Positions 61,791 to 64,000 of a stretch of 64,000 nt of DNA are shown piece after piece; position 1 is the first letter of the stretch, and every line of letters begins with the position of its first letter. Location: NCBI GenBank assembly GCA_036260935.1, contig DATALQ010000029.1, positions 1 through 64,000 on the forward strand. Reading direction: 5' to 3'. This DNA comes from JAEYOM01 sp036260935 (lineage in GTDB: Bacteria > Bacillota > Clostridia > Acetivibrionales > DTU013). A model generated the notes under the pieces. It was not told the origin of the DNA. It was given only the letters and a program-made list of their open reading frames with translations, and ran no database searches. The position numbers and the translations under genes were made by a program.

Positions 61791-63235
61791 TTAATAAGAA
61801 GCATTTTTCTTAATGATATAATAACGATCAGCGCAAATCCGGCAAAATCAATCCAAAGGAATATCTCGCCCGTAAATCCGTACAGCGTCCATACGCCCCG
61901 GACAGGCACATCGGAGATCATTATACGGTCCGGCGTATAGAAATAATTCTGGTAAGTCAAGGTATTGCCGAGATAGTCGGCGGAAATCGATGCTGATTCG
62001 TTAGCCTGCCTTACGACGGAGAAACCGTTTTCGATACCCCTGAGGAAAGACACCCTGGTATGGAAATCCGAGATCTTCTTTGTATCGTAGCCGGGCACCA
62101 GCATGATATCTGCATCACTTGCCTGCGATATAAGGCGTGGGTAATCCATATCAAAGCATATCGCGGCAGACAGCTTGCCATATGGCGTCTGTATCACCGG
62201 AAGCTTTCCGTCGGAATCAGTTGGATACCAGGAGATCGTTTTTTCATAGCGGTATTCCATTTTCCCTTCGGGTTCGAAGATAATAGCCAGATTGTCGTTC
62301 TTATTCCTGTCATAACGCAGCATTACACATGCCGGTACGAACCAAACCCTGTTTTCCCTCGCAAAATCCGATGCTCTTTTGATAAAAGCGTCATAGTCAT
62401 CCTCATACATCGGGCTGTCGCCTTCCGACCAGAATATGATCTCTGCCCCGTAATCCACAGCCTTTTGGCTTTGCTTAAAAAGCTTATCCTCGATAGCCTT
62501 CATTTCAGGTTTGATTGATGGCGAATCACCCCTTGGCGTATTCCTGTCGGTGATAGTCCAGTAATCCTGTCTGTGCTCCTCGGTCACAGAGGCGATGCGT
62601 ACTGTCTCACTATGGGGACGTGCCAGCGCAAGCCTGAAACACCCGAAAAGCAGGATGACCGAAAGAATAGTAAAGTAGACAATCAAAGGCCTGCGAATGG
62701 TTTTCAGCTTACCTGTGTTCTGTACCAGCAAAACCGCGACAGGTGCGAACCACGCAGTCACAAAGCCCGCAAACCAGCTTCCGAATACGGAAACAACCTG
62801 TATGAATTCCAGAAATGTCGCCTGACTGTATACCAGCGAGAACGTCATCCCAAGATTCATGAATGTAAGTAAATAATCAAAAACGATGTAAGTGCACGGA
62901 AATACCAAGCTAGCCAGGATAGGGCTCAAGTGCCCGACAAATGCTCTGTCCAGGTATAATCCGGCAAGCAGCGGCGCCAGAACCAGGACTGAAAAAATAA
63001 TTGTAAGCCATAATTCCATATCCCAGCCGCCATAGATCGAAACAAACCTTACAACCGCCATCAAAACTACTAATGGCAGCGTCAGGTACCACTTTTTAAA
63101 GGACCTGAAGCTGTAAACGAGCAGCGGGTAGGAGACCCAGGCTATAGCCGGAATATTGTATTCCCACCCTATAAAAAGCAAAAGCAATGCTCCAATGATC
63201 CCTGCTGTATAAGGAATCACTCTCTTATTTTTCAT
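61766..63235 (-). CDS. Apolipoprotein N-acyltransferase-like protein (Lnt-like, nitrilase superfamily)
   Basis: 489 residues: eight or so membrane helices (about 10-205), then a carbon-nitrogen hydrolase domain with catalytic triad Glu271 (WSEG), Lys332 (EKTISWY) and Cys360 (AICFDMDYPR), and a C-terminal helix (about 458-478). Matches the layout of Lnt, which N-acylates lipoproteins, a step thought rare in Firmicutes. The last few codons lie in the PIN remnant and may be the result of a deletion. Confidence 0.85.
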   Translation of the reverse strand: MKNKRVIPYTAGIIGALLLLFIGWEYNIPAIAWVSYPLLVYSFRSFKKWYLTLPLVVLMAVVRFVSIYGGWDMELWLTIIFSVLVLAPLLAGLYLDRAFVGHLSPILASLVFPCTYIVFDYLLTFMNLGMTFSLVYSQATFLEFIQVVSVFGSWFAGFVTAWFAPVAVLLVQNTGKLKTIRRPLIVYFTILSVILLFGCFRLALARPHSETVRIASVTEEHRQDYWTITDRNTPRGDSPSIKPEMKAIEDKLFKQSQKAVDYGAEIIFWSEGDSPMYEDDYDAFIKRASDFARENRVWFVPACVMLRYDRNKNDNLAIIFEPEGKMEYRYEKTISWYPTDSDGKLPVIQTPYGKLSAAICFDMDYPRLISQASDADIMLVPGYDTKKISDFHTRVSFLRGIENGFSVVRQANESASISADYLGNTLTYQNYFYTPDRIMISDVPVRGVWTLYGFTGEIFLWIDFAGFALIVIISLRKMLLIKRTLLMLH

Positions 63236-63261
63236 ATTTCACTACCTCTTTTTATTGATTT

Positions 63262-63840
63262 TCAATCGGGCAAAAGTCTGTTTACGAGACTTTCCACATA
63301 AGTTTTTCTTGAAGCTAAATCTGAGAAGTCGATTTCAGGGTATACTGCGAAAAAATTCGGGAACATCCCCGGAAACAGGAATGTTGCGCTGCAGGCCTGA
63401 ACCAGTATTCTGCGGATATCGTCAGCCTTTTTCTCCGGGTAGGCTTCCTCCAGTTCATTTTCAAGTATCCCTATAAACTCGTTGAACCTTTTTACAATGG
63501 GAGCTTCAGGATCGTCCTTCGTCAACAGGTCCGAAAAGAATGCTTTGGTTATATTCGGGAAGTTCAGCGCTCCGGCTGTCATCCCGTCTAAAACACACAC
63601 GAGTCTTTCCCTTGCCGGAAGCTTTTCGGAATCCTTAAAATTTTCAATGTCGAATGCGTTGTGCATGATGACCTCCATGACGCGCTGCATCAATACATCC
63701 TTACTCCGGAAATAATAGTTGATCGATGCGCTGTTCATGCCGGCCTCGCTGCCAATCTGCCTTATGGTCGTTTTATCTATTCCGTACTTCTCTATGCAGC
63801 CGATCGTCGCCGCAATGATTTTTTCTTCCGGTGAATCCAT
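63262..63840 (-). CDS. TetR-family transcriptional regulator
   Basis: 192 residues from ATG at 63840, eight bases after GGGAG. N-terminal helix-turn-helix (KIIAATIGCIEKYGIDKTTIRQIGSEAGMNSASINYYFRSKDVL) and a divergent ligand domain. It lies 26 bp upstream of the Lnt-like gene on the same strand, so it probably controls that gene and itself via the palindrome at 63881-63900. Confidence 0.93.
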   Translation of the reverse strand: MDSPEEKIIAATIGCIEKYGIDKTTIRQIGSEAGMNSASINYYFRSKDVLMQRVMEVIMHNAFDIENFKDSEKLPARERLVCVLDGMTAGALNFPNITKAFFSDLLTKDDPEAPIVKRFNEFIGILENELEEAYPEKKADDIRRILVQACSATFLFPGMFPNFFAVYPEIDFSDLASRKTYVESLVNRLLPD

Positions 63841-63880
63841 TCCATCATCTCCCATAATGGGATTATAACACAGGTCATCA

Positions 63881-63900
63881 ATTTAATCAAGTGATTAAAT
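63881..63900 (-). promoter_or_regulatory. Palindromic operator upstream of the TetR gene
   Basis: ATTTAATCA/TGATTAAAT arms with AG between, a perfect 20-bp palindrome 41 bp upstream of the TetR start. It is the likely autoregulatory site. The remaining 63901-64000 is AT-rich with no gene seen. Confidence 0.7.
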
Positions 63901-64000
63901 TGTATGATTTAAACTATTGTTTTATTTCAAAATATTAATGCAGGATCAAAGATACAGGCATACGGCTTTATAAAGCACAGGCTGTAAGAAGTAATGCGCG

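Overview
The window looks like a chromosomal segment of an anaerobic, endospore-forming member of the Clostridia. Evidence for this is spoIIR, a SleB-type cortex hydrolase beside small spore-type genes, a GerMN lipoprotein, perfect Spo0A boxes, S-layer-homology (SLH) proteins, a T-box leader, a c-di-AMP (ydaO/yuaA) riboswitch, and strong AGGAGG-type ribosome binding sites with sigma-A promoters. A cluster III-like clostridium (Ruminiclostridium/Acetivibrio relatives) is my best guess, but the species cannot be fixed from this sequence. The genome is gene-dense, most genes lie on the minus strand, and I saw no insertion sequence, prophage, tRNA or CRISPR array.

Layout, left to right. 1-560: 5' end of a minus-strand 16S rRNA gene with its promoter. 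980-8150: a stress-type sigma factor with STAS and HATPase regulators, an odd J-domain-like membrane protein, lysS, greA and guaB. 8275-23263: spoIIR, pyrG, an S41 protease, two SLH surface proteins, a GH1 beta-glucosidase, argS, a DUF1934 protein, murI and ddl. 23445-25860: a three-gene surface locus (WxL-interacting-like protein plus two WxL-like secreted proteins) behind a promoter carrying two perfect Spo0A boxes. 26085-29235: GerMN lipoprotein, ArsR regulator, YkuK-like protein, an unlisted 30-codon gene with its own promoter and terminator, a long hairpin element, and a thioredoxin-reductase-like flavoprotein lacking the usual NADPH motifs. 29413-31904: plus-strand cluster of small spore-type genes ending in sleB.

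31911-41195: membrane protein, tex, an overlapping HAD phosphatase/glycerol-1-phosphate dehydrogenase pair, a 46-residue gene, uvsE, a peptidoglycan-binding protein under a c-di-AMP riboswitch, and an RluA-type pseudouridine synthase. 41241-43200: ABC transporter plus YtrA-type GntR repressor with a palindromic operator over the promoter. 43279-46330: CAP-domain protein, small membrane protein, and proS behind a compact T-box. 46535-53943: a three-gene ABC exporter, a divergent IspF-like protein, an acyltransferase, a second long hairpin element, a NatAB-type ABC pair, and ispD. 54070-63900: PIN/TRAM membrane protein, CarD regulator, a conserved clostridial protein, radA, GH15 glucoamylase, a GT2 synthase, a PIN-toxin remnant, an apolipoprotein N-acyltransferase-like gene and a TetR regulator with a perfect palindrome.

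The most noteworthy unexplained signals are two related long hairpin elements (28187-28356 and 51004-51195). They share loop and internal sequence blocks, while their stems differ in sequence but stay complementary. Next are the Spo0A-box surface locus, the compact 30-codon transcription unit, the divergent IspF paralogue and the probable pyridine-nucleotide-independent thioredoxin reductase.
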